The notes under the pieces: model-generated
What the model was told of the DNA's origin: nothing
What the model saw: the letters and a program-made list of their open reading frames with translations, nothing else
Database searches by the model: none
Program-made: the position numbers and the translations under genes
Source of the DNA: Acetobacteraceae bacterium
Lineage (GTDB): Bacteria; Pseudomonadota; Alphaproteobacteria; Acetobacterales; Acetobacteraceae
Direction of reading: 5' to 3'
DNA: 16,591 nucleotides
NCBI GenBank assembly: GCA_947478535.1
Contig: CANJXD010000066.1
Span: 1-16,591, forward strand
Part shown: positions 1 to 7,623 of the stretch, piece after piece
Layout of the letters: every line of letters begins with the position of its first letter
How positions within the stretch are numbered: the first letter of the stretch is position 1

Positions 1-1085
1 CGCATCAGGGCGCGGATGGCGGTGGGGGCGGTGTAGAAGATGTTGACCTGGTGCTTGTCCACCACTTCCCAGAAGCGGGAGACGGTGGGGTAGTTCGGCA
101 CGCCCTCGAACATCAGCGTCGTCGCGCCGTTCGCGAGCGGGCCATAGACGATGTAGGTGTGGCCGGTGACCCAGCCGACATCGGCCGTGCACCAATAGAC
201 TTCCCCATCCTTGTAGTCGAAGACGTTCTGATGGGTGAAGGATGCCCACACCATGTAGCCGCCGGTGGTGTGCAGCACGCCCTTCGGCTTGCCGGTGGAA
301 CCGCTGGTGTAGAGAATGAACAGCGGGTCCTCCGCCCCCATCGGCTCGGGCTCGGCGGTCTTCGGCTGGGCGTCGCAGAGCGCGCTCCAGTAGATGTCGC
401 GGCCTTCCTGCATCGGCACGGCGCCGCCGGTGTTCTTCGCGACGATGACATGGCGGATGGAGGGGCAGTTCTTCAGCGCCTCATCCGCATTGGTCTTCAA
501 CGCCACCTTGCGGCCACCGCGGCGGCCCTCATCGGCGGTGATGAGGATCGAGCATTCGCTGTCCTGGATGCGGGACGACAGGCTGTCCGGCGAGAAGCCG
601 CCGAAGACGATGGAATGGATGGCGCCGACCCGGGCACAGGCGAGCATGGCGACGGCGGCTTCGACGATCATCGGCAGGTAGATGCAGATGCGGTCGCCCT
701 TCTTCACGCCGAGGCTGCGCAGCGCGTTGGTGAGCTGGCAGACGCGGGCGTGGAGTTCGCGGTAGGTGACCTTGCTGTCGGTGGTGGGGTCATCGCCTTC
801 CCAGATGATGGCGACCTGGTCGCCCCGGGTGGCGAGGTGGCGATCGAGGCAGGAGACGGAGGCATTGAGCACCCCATCCTCGAACCACTTGATGGAGACG
901 GCGCCGGTGAAATCCGTGTTCTTGATGATCGTCGGCGCCTTCATCCAGGCGATGCGCTGCGCTTCCTGGGCCCAGAACCCGTTCGGGTCCTTGTCCGCGG
1001 CGTCATACATCGCCGTGTAACGGGCGGCGTCGATATGCGCCTTGGCGGCGATTTCCGGCTTCACGGCGATCAATGCGTCAGACAT
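1..1085 (-). CDS. acs: Acetyl-CoA synthetase, N-terminal 361 residues (3' end outside window)
   Basis: AMP-forming acetate–CoA ligase: it activates acetate with ATP to acetyl-AMP and then transfers the acetyl group to CoA in the cytoplasm. I translated the minus strand from the ATG at 1085. The frame is open to the left edge, giving 361 codons of a family usually about 650 residues long. Visible signatures are the N-terminal cap ([18 protein letters not shown], residues 23-40), [10 protein letters not shown] (156-165), the nucleotide-binding loop [11 protein letters not shown] (259-269), [17 protein letters not shown] (301-317) and [10 protein letters not shown] (351-360). The C-terminal lid with the CoA-side residues and the regulatory lysine lies beyond the window. 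The start is supported by the family-like N-terminus and a modest GGGGA (1091-1095) 5 nt upstream. An FNR/FixK-like palindrome lies about 70 nt upstream. The identification is secure; the exact start is slightly less so. Confidence 0.96.
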   Translation of the reverse strand, partial: MSDALIAVKPEIAAKAHIDAARYTAMYDAADKDPNGFWAQEAQRIAWMKAPTIIKNTDFTGAVSIKWFEDGVLNASVSCLDRHLATRGDQVAIIWEGDDPTTDSKVTYRELHARVCQLTNALRSLGVKKGDRICIYLPMIVEAAVAMLACARVGAIHSIVFGGFSPDSLSSRIQDSECSILITADEGRRGGRKVALKTNADEALKNCPSIRHVIVAKNTGGAVPMQEGRDIYWSALCDAQPKTAEPEPMGAEDPLFILYTSGSTGKPKGVLHTTGGYMVWASFTHQNVFDYKDGEVYWCTADVGWVTGHTYIVYGPLANGATTLMFEGVPNYPTVSRFWEVVDKHQVNIFYTAPTAIRALM

Positions 1086-1149
1086 GCGCGTCCCCAAACT
1101 TCGTTCCTGCCTTCCGGCAGTTTGCTACGGGGGGAATGGGCCATGGGCC

Positions 1150-1163
1150 TTGATATGCGTCAA
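1150..1163 (-). promoter_or_regulatory. Putative FNR/FixK-type binding site upstream of acs
   Basis: On the minus strand the site reads TTGACGCATATCAA, a TTGA-N6-TCAA palindrome that fits the FNR/FixK/Anr family consensus (TTGAY-N4-RTCAA). If it is centred at -41.5, transcription would start near 1115. The hexamer at the -10 position (1122-1127) would then be TAGCAA, weak but expected of an activated promoter. The leader would be about 30 nt. No other TTGA-N6-TCAA site was noticed in the window. The regulator, the start point and the role are inference. Confidence 0.55.
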
Positions 1164-1203
1164 CCGGCGAGGTGGCGGCTTGATTGTTCGTAACGCGGCG
1201 CAC

Positions 1204-1246
1204 GCAAGAAAGCGGCCGCCGCCCCGGGGGAGTGGGGCTGCGGCCG
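1204..1246 (-). terminator. Probable intrinsic terminator of the small exported-protein gene
   Basis: A 13-bp stem with one mismatch pairs 1213-1225 with 1234-1246 around an 8-nt loop. Read on the minus strand the hairpin is followed by CTTTCTT, a T-rich tail. It lies about 75 nt beyond the stop of the upstream minus-strand gene and before the acs promoter, so it would separate the two transcripts. Confidence 0.5.
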
Positions 1247-1271
1247 AGTGTGGGGAGGGAGAGAGGGAGGG

Positions 1272-1301
1272 CGGGACGCCCCGCTATGGGCGTCCCGTTT
1301 T
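1272..1301 (+). terminator. Perfect 10-bp hairpin followed by TTTT
   Basis: CGGGACGCCC (1272-1281) pairs perfectly with GGGCGTCCCG (1288-1297) around a 6-nt loop, followed on the plus strand by TTTT. It has the form of a plus-strand intrinsic terminator, although no plus-strand gene lies upstream in the window. On the minus strand the same hairpin sits just after the stop of the small exported-protein gene but lacks a U tail. It may protect that mRNA's 3' end or stop antisense transcription. Confidence 0.45.
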
Positions 1302-1318
1302 GGCGCAGTGGGTTGTCG

Positions 1319-1654
1319 TCAGTTCGTGGCGCGGGGCGCCGGGGTGGCGGGCGTCGCCGGCCGGGCGGCATGGATCGGTGCGGCCTGGCTCGGCACGGCC
1401 TGGGTCGGGCGCGGGGTCGGCGCCGTCACCTGGGTGGCGCCGCCGGGGTTGGCCGGGGTAGCGACCGTCGCGGGGCGCTGGGCCGGGGCGTGCGCGGGGC
1501 GCTGCGCCGGGACGTTGGCGGGGGCCTGCGCCTGGACCGGCGCGGTGACGGCGGGGCGCGCCGGGGTGGCGGGGGTCGCGGTCTGAGCGAAGGCCGGGGC
1601 CGCGCCGATCAGGAGCAGCGTGGCGGCGAGGGGCAGGCGGGAGAGGGAACGCAT
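1319..1654 (-). CDS. Small exported Ala/Pro-rich protein of unknown function
   Basis: A 111-residue product beginning MRSLSRLPLAATLLLIG, a typical Sec signal peptide (basic start, hydrophobic core, AFA before Q24 as the likely cleavage site). The mature part is about 88 residues, low in complexity and rich in Ala, Pro, Thr and Gln (for example PAQRPAHAPAQRPA). It has no cysteine, catalytic motif or membrane segment. I chose ATG 1654 over the in-frame ATG at 1663 because AAGGA (1663-1667) lies 8 nt upstream of it. The signal peptide, the ribosome site and a terminator-like hairpin downstream argue for a real gene. The periplasmic or secreted location is inferred. Low-complexity Ala/Pro frames are common in GC-rich DNA, so some doubt remains. 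Confidence 0.65.
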   Translation of the reverse strand: MRSLSRLPLAATLLLIGAAPAFAQTATPATPARPAVTAPVQAQAPANVPAQRPAHAPAQRPATVATPANPGGATQVTAPTPRPTQAVPSQAAPIHAARPATPATPAPRATN

Positions 1655-1858
1655 CGGGTCCATCCTTGGTTCGCGCCGCGGTGTCTGGCGCAGGACGAAG
1701 GATGGCGATGCCGGATGTCGGGCGTTGGGCCTCGCCGGGGTGATTTCGCGGCGGTTGCGGCAAAGCCGTGTCAGGCGTGGCGGGATGATGGCGGTGGGGG
1801 CGCCACCTTCGCCCCTACACCTCTGCGGCGAGGGCTTGTGCTGGGCGAGGGAGGGGTC

Positions 1859-2458
1859 CTACGCCGGCCGCCTCGCCCGCAGGGCCGCGGCCAGGGTCCC
1901 CTCATCCAGCACGTCCAGCGCGCCGCCCATCGGCACGCCCTGTGCGAGGCGGGTGATCGCCACGCCGCAGGGCTTCAGCCGGTCCGCCAGGTAATGCGCG
2001 GTGGCGCTGCCATCGACCGTCGCAGGTAGCGCGATGATGACTTCCTCCACCCCTTCCGCCGCCACGCGGGCGAGCAGGGGCTGGATGGAAAGCTGGTCCG
2101 GGCCGATGCCGGCGAGCGGCGACAGCGTGCCGCCAAGGACATGATACAGCCCCTGATGGGCATGCGCGCGTTCCAACGCCCAGAGATCGGCGACCCCTTC
2201 GACGACGCAGATCAGGTGGCTGTCCCGCCGGTGGTCGGTGCAGATGCCGCAGGGCGATTGCGCGTCGAGGTTGCCGCAATGGGCGCAGGGGCGGACCGCC
2301 TCCGCCGCGGCCGCCAGCGCCTCGGCCAGCGGCAGCATCGTCTCCTGCGGCTTCATCAGCATCCGGAGCGCGGCGCGGCGCGCGCTGCGCCGGCCGAGGC
2401 CAGGGATGCGGGAGAGCAACGCGATCAGGTGCTCGATGGGATCGGCGTTGCCCCGCAT
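1859..2458 (-). CDS. recR: Recombination mediator protein RecR
   Basis: RecR acts with RecO (and RecF) to load RecA on single-stranded DNA gaps in the RecFOR repair pathway. The 199-residue product has the usual length and domain order: a helix-hairpin-helix ([16 protein letters not shown], residues 16-31), a four-cysteine zinc finger (C58, C61, C70, C73), a Toprim domain starting at [14 protein letters not shown] (83-96), and the C-terminal signature [22 protein letters not shown] (168-189). It follows ybaB by 19 nt on the same strand, so it is probably the last gene of the dnaX–ybaB–recR transcript. The ATG at 2458 is preceded only by a G-rich stretch, a weak ribosome site. I saw no convincing terminator in the 204 bp between it and the next minus-strand gene. 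Confidence 0.97.
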   Translation of the reverse strand: MRGNADPIEHLIALLSRIPGLGRRSARRAALRMLMKPQETMLPLAEALAAAAEAVRPCAHCGNLDAQSPCGICTDHRRDSHLICVVEGVADLWALERAHAHQGLYHVLGGTLSPLAGIGPDQLSIQPLLARVAAEGVEEVIIALPATVDGSATAHYLADRLKPCGVAITRLAQGVPMGGALDVLDEGTLAAALRARRPA

Positions 2459-2477
2459 GGGTTCAGCCCCCAGGGGT

Positions 2478-2822
2478 TCAGAACGGCAGCTTGAGGCCGC
2501 CGAGACCGCCGAGACCGCCGAGACCGCCGGGGATATTCATCCCCGCCGTCGCCTTCTGCATCTCGGACGCCATCATCGTCTCGACCTTCTGGCGCGCATC
2601 GGCATGGGCTGCGACCAGCAGGTCCTCCAGCACTTCGCGATCATCCATGATGGATTGGTCGATGGTGACGCGGCGCATGTCGCCCTTGCCGGACAGCGTG
2701 ATCTTCACCATGCCGCCGCCGGATGCGCCCTCGACTTCCGTGGCCTCCAGCTTCGCCTGCATTTCCTGCATGCGCGTCTGCATCTGCTGCGCCTGCTTCA
2801 GCATATTGCCGAGGTTCTTCAT
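2478..2822 (-). CDS. ebfC: YbaB/EbfC-family nucleoid-associated DNA-binding protein
   Basis: A small dimeric DNA-binding protein of the YbaB/EbfC family, found next to dnaX and recR in many bacteria. The 114 residues start [22 protein letters not shown], the family's N-terminal amphipathic helix. Then come [26 protein letters not shown] and the [21 protein letters not shown] helix, and the protein ends in a Gly/Leu tail ([16 protein letters not shown]). The tail is encoded by a 9-bp tandem repeat near 2500-2530. ATG 2822 is preferred on family resemblance. An in-frame TTG at 2834 overlaps the dnaX stop, but the strong AGGAGG (2836-2841) is only 1 nt from it and 13 nt from the ATG. Because that ribosome site lies inside the end of dnaX, the two genes are likely translationally coupled. 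Confidence 0.93.
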   Translation of the reverse strand: MKNLGNMLKQAQQMQTRMQEMQAKLEATEVEGASGGGMVKITLSGKGDMRRVTIDQSIMDDREVLEDLLVAAHADARQKVETMMASEMQKATAGMNIPGGLGGLGGLGGLKLPF

Positions 2823-2830
2823 GGGTTTGC

Positions 2831-4804
2831 TCAATCCTCCTGCGGGATATCGTCATCGAGCCCGACGGGCTCGGCATCCGGGGGTGCGAAATCGCGCCCA
2901 TCGGTATCGTCGAACAGCACGGGTGGCGGCAGGCCATAGGCATCGAGGGCGGCATCGCGCACCACCTCGATCACCGCGCCGGGAAAGGCTTCCAGCACCG
3001 CCTGCACGAGGGGGTGGGTCTGCGCCAGAGCGCGCCGGTCCTGCTCCGCGCTGCGGCCCTGTTCGGCCAGCGTCGGCTCACCGTCCGCATTGGTCAGCGC
3101 CACGGTCCAGCGCGTGCCCGTCGTCTCCAGCAGGAATTTCGTCAGCTGCTGGGCGAGGTCGCGGGGCGCGTCGGGCTTGGGGCGGAATTCGATGCGGCCG
3201 GGCGACACCTTCACGGGGTGCACGCTGTGCAGGAGATGGGCGTGCAGCATCGGCACCTTGCCGGAGACCAGTGCGACGATTTCCCGATAGCTGGTGGGCT
3301 GCGGCAGGGTGGGGGCGGGCGCGGGGGCCGGCGCCTCCCAGGGCGGCGCAACGGCGACGGCGGTGGCACTGGCCCCACCCCCCGCGATGGCCCGCAGGCC
3401 ACCGCCGGGCGGGCCTTGCGGGGCGGGGTTCGGCGCGGGGCTGGCGCCCGATTCGGTCAGGCGCCGCACCAGCTCGCCCGGGGTCGGCAGTTCGGCGACA
3501 TGGGCGATGCGGATCAGCACCATCTCCGCCGCCGCGTGCCGGTCCACGCCATCCTGCGCGACCTCCTGCAACCCCTTCAACAGCATCTGCCAGGCGCGGG
3601 CGAGGACCGGGATGGAGAGCTTGTCGGCCAGTTGCGCGCCGCGCACGCGCTCGGCCTCCGGCAGCGCCGGGTCCCGCCGCAAAGCGGGGACGGATTTCAT
3701 CCGGCTCAGCAGATGGACCAGCTCCATCAAGTCCGACAGCATCACGGCGGGATCAGTGCCGCGGGCATGCGCGGCTTCCGACAGCGCAAGAGCGCCGGCG
3801 GTATCGCCGGCCATCAGCGCTTCCATCAGCGATACCGCGAGGCCGCGTTCGGTGAGGCCCAGCATGTCCGTCACCGCCTCGGCCGTCACCGCGCCGCCTC
3901 CGGCCATGGCCATGGCCTGGTCGAGGATCGACAACCCATCGCGCACCGAGCCATCCGCGGCGCGCGCGACCATGGCGAGCGCTTCTTCTTCCGCCGCCAC
4001 ATCCTCCGCCCGGCAGATATGCTCGAAATGCGCGCGCAGTGTCACCTGCGGGACGCGCTTCAGGTGAAAGGTCTGGCAGCGAGAGAGGATGGTGGTCGGC
4101 ACCTTCCGCAATTCCGTCGTCGCCAGCATGAACTTCACGTCCGGCGGCGGTTCCTCCAGCGTCTTCAACAGGGCGTTGAAGGCCGCGGTGGACAGCATGT
4201 GCACCTCGTCCAGGATGATGATCTTGAAGCGGCCCTGGGCGGGGCGGAAGCGCAGGCGTTCGCGTAATTCCCGGACATCGTCGATGCCGTTGTTGCTGGC
4301 GGCGTCCAGTTCCTGCACGTCCGGATGCCGGTCCGCCAGGATGGCGCGGCACTCGGGACAAACGCCGCAGGGGTCCGGGGTCGGCCCGCCCTGGCCGTCC
4401 TCGCCCACGCAGTTCAGCGCGCGGGCGATGATGCGCGCGGTGGTGGTCTTGCCGACGCCGCGGACGCCGGTGAGCATGAAGGCGTGGTGGACGCGCCCCT
4501 GCGCGAAGGCGTTGCGAAGCGTGGTGACCAGCGCTTCCTGGCCGATCAGGTCGGCAAAGCTCTGCGGGCGGTATTTGCGGGCAAGCACGCGATAGGGCGT
4601 GGCAGCGAGGGGCGCCGCAGGCGTTGGCGCAAGCGCCGGGGCGTCCAGCGGCTTCGGTTCGTGGGTGAGGATTTCGGGGGCGAGGATCTCGGGGGCGGCG
4701 ACATCGCCGAACAGGCCCGGTCCATCCTGCGGCGGGGGCGGCGGCAGGGCCTCATCCCCGGGCTCATCGGGCGGAAGCGGGTTGCCGAAGATGTCGCTGG
4801 CCAT
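2831..4804 (-). CDS. dnaX: DNA polymerase III subunit tau (DnaX)
   Basis: Clamp-loader ATPase that loads the sliding clamp and couples polymerases in the replisome. The 657 residues show a Pro-rich N-terminal extension (1-68), then the AAA+ domain from YRVLARKYRPQSFADLIGQE. Visible motifs are the Walker A GVRGVGKT (113-120), a four-cysteine zinc module (C132, C146, C149, C152), the Walker B IILDEVHM (196-203), sensor 1 (TTELRKVP, 229-236) and the SRC arginine-finger motif (241-243). A Pro/Ala-rich linker (about 440-500) leads to the tau-specific C-terminal domain and an acidic end (DDDIPQED). I saw no A-rich slippery heptamer, so a shorter gamma product by the E. coli route is not supported. 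The ATG at 4804 has no clear Shine-Dalgarno; translation may depend on the leader between it and the SRP RNA. Confidence 0.97.
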   Translation of the reverse strand: MASDIFGNPLPPDEPGDEALPPPPPQDGPGLFGDVAAPEILAPEILTHEPKPLDAPALAPTPAAPLAATPYRVLARKYRPQSFADLIGQEALVTTLRNAFAQGRVHHAFMLTGVRGVGKTTTARIIARALNCVGEDGQGGPTPDPCGVCPECRAILADRHPDVQELDAASNNGIDDVRELRERLRFRPAQGRFKIIILDEVHMLSTAAFNALLKTLEEPPPDVKFMLATTELRKVPTTILSRCQTFHLKRVPQVTLRAHFEHICRAEDVAAEEEALAMVARAADGSVRDGLSILDQAMAMAGGGAVTAEAVTDMLGLTERGLAVSLMEALMAGDTAGALALSEAAHARGTDPAVMLSDLMELVHLLSRMKSVPALRRDPALPEAERVRGAQLADKLSIPVLARAWQMLLKGLQEVAQDGVDRHAAAEMVLIRIAHVAELPTPGELVRRLTESGASPAPNPAPQGPPGGGLRAIAGGGASATAVAVAPPWEAPAPAPAPTLPQPTSYREIVALVSGKVPMLHAHLLHSVHPVKVSPGRIEFRPKPDAPRDLAQQLTKFLLETTGTRWTVALTNADGEPTLAEQGRSAEQDRRALAQTHPLVQAVLEAFPGAVIEVVRDAALDAYGLPPPVLFDDTDGRDFAPPDAEPVGLDDDIPQED

Positions 4805-4861
4805 GGGTGTCTGCTGTCCGGGATTGGCGGGGGCCCGGAGGCGGGGCCAGGAATTCAGGGT

Positions 4862-4957
4862 GGAAGGCCGGCGGGCGACCCGCGCAAGAACTCGTTACGG
4901 CTGCTTCCTTCCGGACCTGACCGGGTTGGCGAGGAGCACGTCCGTCGCCGACCTTCC
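4862..4957 (-). ncRNA. ffs: Small signal recognition particle RNA (4.5S type)
   Basis: On the minus strand the segment 4899-4922 contains the conserved SRP domain IV core (GTCAGGTCCGGAAGGAAGC), with the GGAA tetraloop and the asymmetric internal loop bound by Ffh. The flanks close into one long hairpin: GGAAGG at the 5' end (4952-4957) pairs with CCTTCC at the 3' end (4862-4867), and inner segments (TCGGCGAC with GTCGCC...CCGG) continue the stem. The length of about 96 nt fits the bacterial small type. The RNA with Ffh targets membrane and secreted proteins to FtsY and SecYEG. It lies 57 nt upstream of dnaX on the same strand, a known neighbourhood. The ends are set from base-pairing and may be off by a few bases. 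Confidence 0.95.
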
Positions 4958-4964
4958 GAGGCGG

Positions 4965-4993
4965 AATATCGGGCCTCGGCGGTCCCGGGGCAA
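4965..4993 (-). promoter_or_regulatory. Probable sigma-70 promoter of the SRP RNA gene
   Basis: On the minus strand TTGCCC (4988-4993) and GATATT (4965-4970) are 17 nt apart and end 7 nt before the inferred 5' end of the SRP RNA at 4957. Each box matches four of six consensus positions. The agreement between the predicted start and the RNA's pairing-defined 5' end is the main support. It may also drive dnaX–ybaB–recR. Confidence 0.55.
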
Positions 4994-5027
4994 GGGCTGC
5001 AGCCGAGAAGGGTCAATCTGGTAGAAC

Positions 5028-5056
5028 TTGACACCCATGGGTAGCCCGCGCAGCGT
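5028..5056 (+). promoter_or_regulatory. Candidate promoter/operator region of the Bug–lyase operon
   Basis: A perfect TTGACA -35 box lies at 5028-5033 on the plus strand, but the hexamers 16-18 nt downstream are poor -10 matches. Two dyads overlap it: GTCAA (5012-5016) with TTGAC (5028-5032), separated by 11 nt, and the 10-bp palindrome ACCCATGGGT (5033-5042). A poor -10 with dyads around the -35 would suit an activator- or repressor-controlled promoter. No regulator gene is nearby in the window. Confidence 0.3.
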
Positions 5057-5127
5057 TTCGGAAGCACGCGCAAAGCGCGGCAGGACCGGCGGCGGAAGGC
5101 CATCGGCGCAATCGGAGGGAAGCGGCA

Positions 5128-6114
5128 ATGCGGATCGACAGGCGTGGCCTGGCGGGCGTCGCGGCGGGGCTTGGTTTGGCCGGCGCCGGCATCGTGAAAC
5201 CGGCAGACGCGCAGCCACGGTTCCCGGAGCGGCCCTTGCGGCTGATCGTGCCCTTCGCCGCCGGCGGCAATGCCGATGTCATGGCACGGACCGTGGCGGC
5301 GCGGCTCGGGGAGTATTGGGGCACGCAGGTGTTGGTGGATAATCGCACGGGAGGGGGCGGCGTCGTCGCCATCGATACCGTCGTTCGCGCCGCGCCCGAT
5401 GGCTACACCGCGCTGTTCCACAGCTCGGGCATCGCCTTCGAGCCCTATGTCCGCAAGAATCCCAGCTATGACGTGATGCGCGACCTGGCGCCGATCACGC
5501 GGCTGTCGGAATCGGCGCTTGCCATCAGCGTGAGCAACGCCTTCCCGGCGCGCAGCATCCCGGAGCTGATCGCCTATGCGCGGGCCAATCCGGGCAAGGT
5601 GAATTATGGCTCCCCCGGCCATGGCAGCGTGACGCATCTGGCGACGGAGCTTTTCGCCTCCCAGGCCGGGATCCAGATGACGCATGTGCCCTATCGCGGC
5701 AGCGGCCCGGCGCTGATCGCGCTGACGAATGACGAGATCCAGTTCATGGTGGACCCGCTGGCCACCACGCGGCCGCTGGCCGATGGTGGGCGCATCCGCA
5801 CGCTGGCCGTCACCACGGCGGCGCGCTGGCCGTCCTGGGCGGAGATGCCGACGGTGCGGGAAGGCGGCGTGCCGAGCTATGTCATGAGCGCCTGGCACGG
5901 CTTCTTCCTGCCGGCGCAGACGCCCGCGCCGATCGTGCTGCGCTGGAACCAGTCGATCCGGGAGATCCTGGCCACGCCGGACATGCAGGCCTGGGCCGGG
6001 CGGCTCGGCTTCCAGATCGTGACCTATGAGCCGGAGGAGTTCCGCCGCTTCTTCCGCAGCGAGATCGAGCTCTGGAAGGATGTCGTCGCGCGCGCCGGCA
6101 TCCAGCCGGAATAA
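5128..6114 (+). CDS. Bug/TctC-family periplasmic solute-binding protein
   Basis: Extracytoplasmic binding protein of the tripartite tricarboxylate transporter receptor family, which usually binds small carboxylates. The 328 residues start with an export signal (MRIDRRGLAGVAAGLGLAGAG, ending near ADAQ). The RR followed by a hydrophobic run is Tat-like but not a full consensus. The hallmark FPERPLRLIVPFAAGG (about 32-47) follows, with further family stretches at VDNRTGGGGVVAID, GSVTHLATELF, HVPYRGSGPAL and QFMVDP. The start is well supported: GGAGG at 5114-5118, 9 nt before the ATG. No TctA or TctB gene is adjacent, which is common for Bug proteins. The next gene starts 13 nt after the stop, so the bound ligand is plausibly the operon's substrate. 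The ligand itself cannot be read from the sequence. Confidence 0.93.
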   Translation: MRIDRRGLAGVAAGLGLAGAGIVKPADAQPRFPERPLRLIVPFAAGGNADVMARTVAARLGEYWGTQVLVDNRTGGGGVVAIDTVVRAAPDGYTALFHSSGIAFEPYVRKNPSYDVMRDLAPITRLSESALAISVSNAFPARSIPELIAYARANPGKVNYGSPGHGSVTHLATELFASQAGIQMTHVPYRGSGPALIALTNDEIQFMVDPLATTRPLADGGRIRTLAVTTAARWPSWAEMPTVREGGVPSYVMSAWHGFFLPAQTPAPIVLRWNQSIREILATPDMQAWAGRLGFQIVTYEPEEFRRFFRSEIELWKDVVARAGIQPE

Positions 6115-6127
6115 GGATAAAGCCCGC

Positions 6128-7216
6128 ATGTCAGCCGCCGCGAAGCCGCATCCGATCATCGATTGCGACGTTCATCCGTATGTGCCCGAGGGCATCAAGA
6201 GCGTCTTCCCCTACATGACGGAGGCCTGGAAGCAGCGCTTTCTCCGCAAGCGCGCGACGGTCGGCGCGGAATCGCGGTCGCTCCGCTTCTTCCACCCGAA
6301 CGGCACGGTGGGGCGCGACGATGCGCGCACGCCCGCCAATGGCCCCGCGGGCAGCGATGCCGCCTTCCTGTGCGCGCATCTGCTGGACCGGCACGGCATC
6401 GACATTGCGGTGCTGAATAACCTCCAGATCGGCTCGATCTGCACCGCGCTTGGCAGTACGGATGAGAGCATCGTGCTGGCCACCGCCTTCAACGAGTATT
6501 TCCTGCAGGAATGGCTGCCGAAGGATGGCCGGCTGCGCTACGCGATGTCCGTCGCCTCCCAGGACCCGGAAGCGGGCGCGGCGGAAATCCGGCGCATTGG
6601 CGCCAACCCCGGCATCGCCGCGGTGGCGATGCCGTCGCTCAACATCCTGCTCGGCAATCGCTACTGGTGGCCGATCTATCGGGCGGCGGAGGAGATGGGC
6701 CTGCCCATCCTGCTGCACGTCACGGGGCCGGACAGTGTCTACTACGGCGCGCCGAATTCCGCCGGCGGCCAGCCCGACACCTATGTCGAGCGCTACGTCA
6801 CCATCGGCCAGCCCGCCGAGAGCGGCCTCAACAGCATCATCTTCAGCGGTACGCTGGAGAAGTTCCCAAAGCTGAAGTTCCTGTTCGTGGAATACGGCTT
6901 CTCCTGGGCCGTGCCGCTGATGTGGCGGATGGATCGCGCCTGGCGGGAATTGCGTCATGAGGTGCCGTGGGTGCGCAAGCCGCCGAGCGAATACGTCCGC
7001 GAGCGCATGGCCTTCGCCACCCAGCCGATCGACGAGCCCGTGGACCCGAAGCACCTCGATCGCATGATCGAGATGCTGGGGACGGACATGCTGTGTTTCA
7101 GCACGGACTACCCGCACTGGGACAACGACATGCCGGGCCAGACCCTGCGGTCGCTGCCGGAGGCGGACCGCCGCAAGGTGTTCCATGACAATGCCCAGCG
7201 GATGCTGCGGCTGTGA
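6128..7216 (+). CDS. Amidohydrolase_2 family metal-dependent hydrolase or decarboxylase
   Basis: A 362-residue TIM-barrel protein of the amidohydrolase_2 (ACMSD-like) family, whose members hydrolyse or decarboxylate carboxylated aromatic or ring-cleavage compounds. Visible elements are the N-terminal metal motif IIDCDVHPY (10-18), LPILLHVTG with H197, FLFVEYGFSW with E255, and FSTDYPHWD with D327 and H330. The first metal motif is D14-V-H16 rather than the H-x-H of ACMSD, as in many relatives. I chose ATG 6128 over upstream in-frame starts, which lie inside the Bug gene. AAGGA is 10 nt upstream, just after the Bug stop. Its stop overlaps the next gene's GTG. No signal peptide is present, so it is cytoplasmic. 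Substrate and reaction are unknown. Confidence 0.9.
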   Translation: MSAAAKPHPIIDCDVHPYVPEGIKSVFPYMTEAWKQRFLRKRATVGAESRSLRFFHPNGTVGRDDARTPANGPAGSDAAFLCAHLLDRHGIDIAVLNNLQIGSICTALGSTDESIVLATAFNEYFLQEWLPKDGRLRYAMSVASQDPEAGAAEIRRIGANPGIAAVAMPSLNILLGNRYWWPIYRAAEEMGLPILLHVTGPDSVYYGAPNSAGGQPDTYVERYVTIGQPAESGLNSIIFSGTLEKFPKLKFLFVEYGFSWAVPLMWRMDRAWRELRHEVPWVRKPPSEYVRERMAFATQPIDEPVDPKHLDRMIEMLGTDMLCFSTDYPHWDNDMPGQTLRSLPEADRRKVFHDNAQRMLRL

Positions 7217-7623
7217 CGGCGATGGCGGAAGAACTGATCGCCGTCGGCGCGCTGGCGGATGTGCCGGCGGGCCGCTTCCTCATGGTGGATGTGCATGGCC
7301 GGCGCGTCGGCGTGACGCGGCTGCCGGATGGCGCGCTGCGCGCGGTACGGGACCACTGCCCGCACAAGGGCGCCGAGATCTGCCGCGGCCAGATCTGCGG
7401 CACCTCCCTTCCCTCCGCGCCGGGGGAACTGGTTTTCGGCCGGGCGGGGGAGGTGCTGGTCTGCCCCTGGCACGGCTACGAATACGACCTGGTGACGGGC
7501 GAGCAACTGTACCAGGAACACCCGACCCGGCTGCTGACGCTGCCGGTCGCGGTGCAGGACGGGCAGGTTTTCATCCGCGCGCCGAAGCCGCGCCGCAGGC
7601 AGAAGGCCGATACCGATGAGTGA
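7213..7623 (+). CDS. Small Rieske [2Fe-2S] protein, ferredoxin-like
   Basis: A 136-residue single-domain Rieske protein. The cluster ligands are visible as CPHKG (C49, H51) and CPWHGYEYD (C84, H87), the two-Cys/two-His pattern of dioxygenase-type Rieske ferredoxins and of oxygenase N-termini. No catalytic oxygenase domain follows; the protein ends in a basic tail (PKPRRRQK). Such proteins pass electrons to oxygenases or act as redox subunits of other enzymes. The GTG at 7213 overlaps the preceding TGA (GTGA), which suggests translational coupling; ATG 7222 is an equally possible start that would remove three residues. The stop overlaps the next gene by 8 nt. The partner oxygenase or reductase is not in the window, so the role is inferred only as electron transfer. 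Confidence 0.9.
   Translation: MTAMAEELIAVGALADVPAGRFLMVDVHGRRVGVTRLPDGALRAVRDHCPHKGAEICRGQICGTSLPSAPGELVFGRAGEVLVCPWHGYEYDLVTGEQLYQEHPTRLLTLPVAVQDGQVFIRAPKPRRRQKADTDE

Noticed and set aside
51..1193. Long plus-strand open frame of 380 codons
   Set aside because: It lies antisense to acs, whose conserved motifs are unmistakable on the minus strand. The translation is low-complexity and typical of GC-rich antisense frames.
2723..4267. Plus-strand open frame of over 500 codons
   Set aside because: Antisense to the Walker and zinc-module region of dnaX; no recognisable motif and no ribosome site.
2831..4804. Programmed frameshift in dnaX for a gamma subunit
   Set aside because: No A-rich slippery heptamer was found in the reading frame, and the gene reads through to a full tau-length product.
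4855..6159. Minus-strand open frame of 434 codons
   Set aside because: Covers the SRP RNA and the antisense of the Bug gene; composition is that of a mirror frame.
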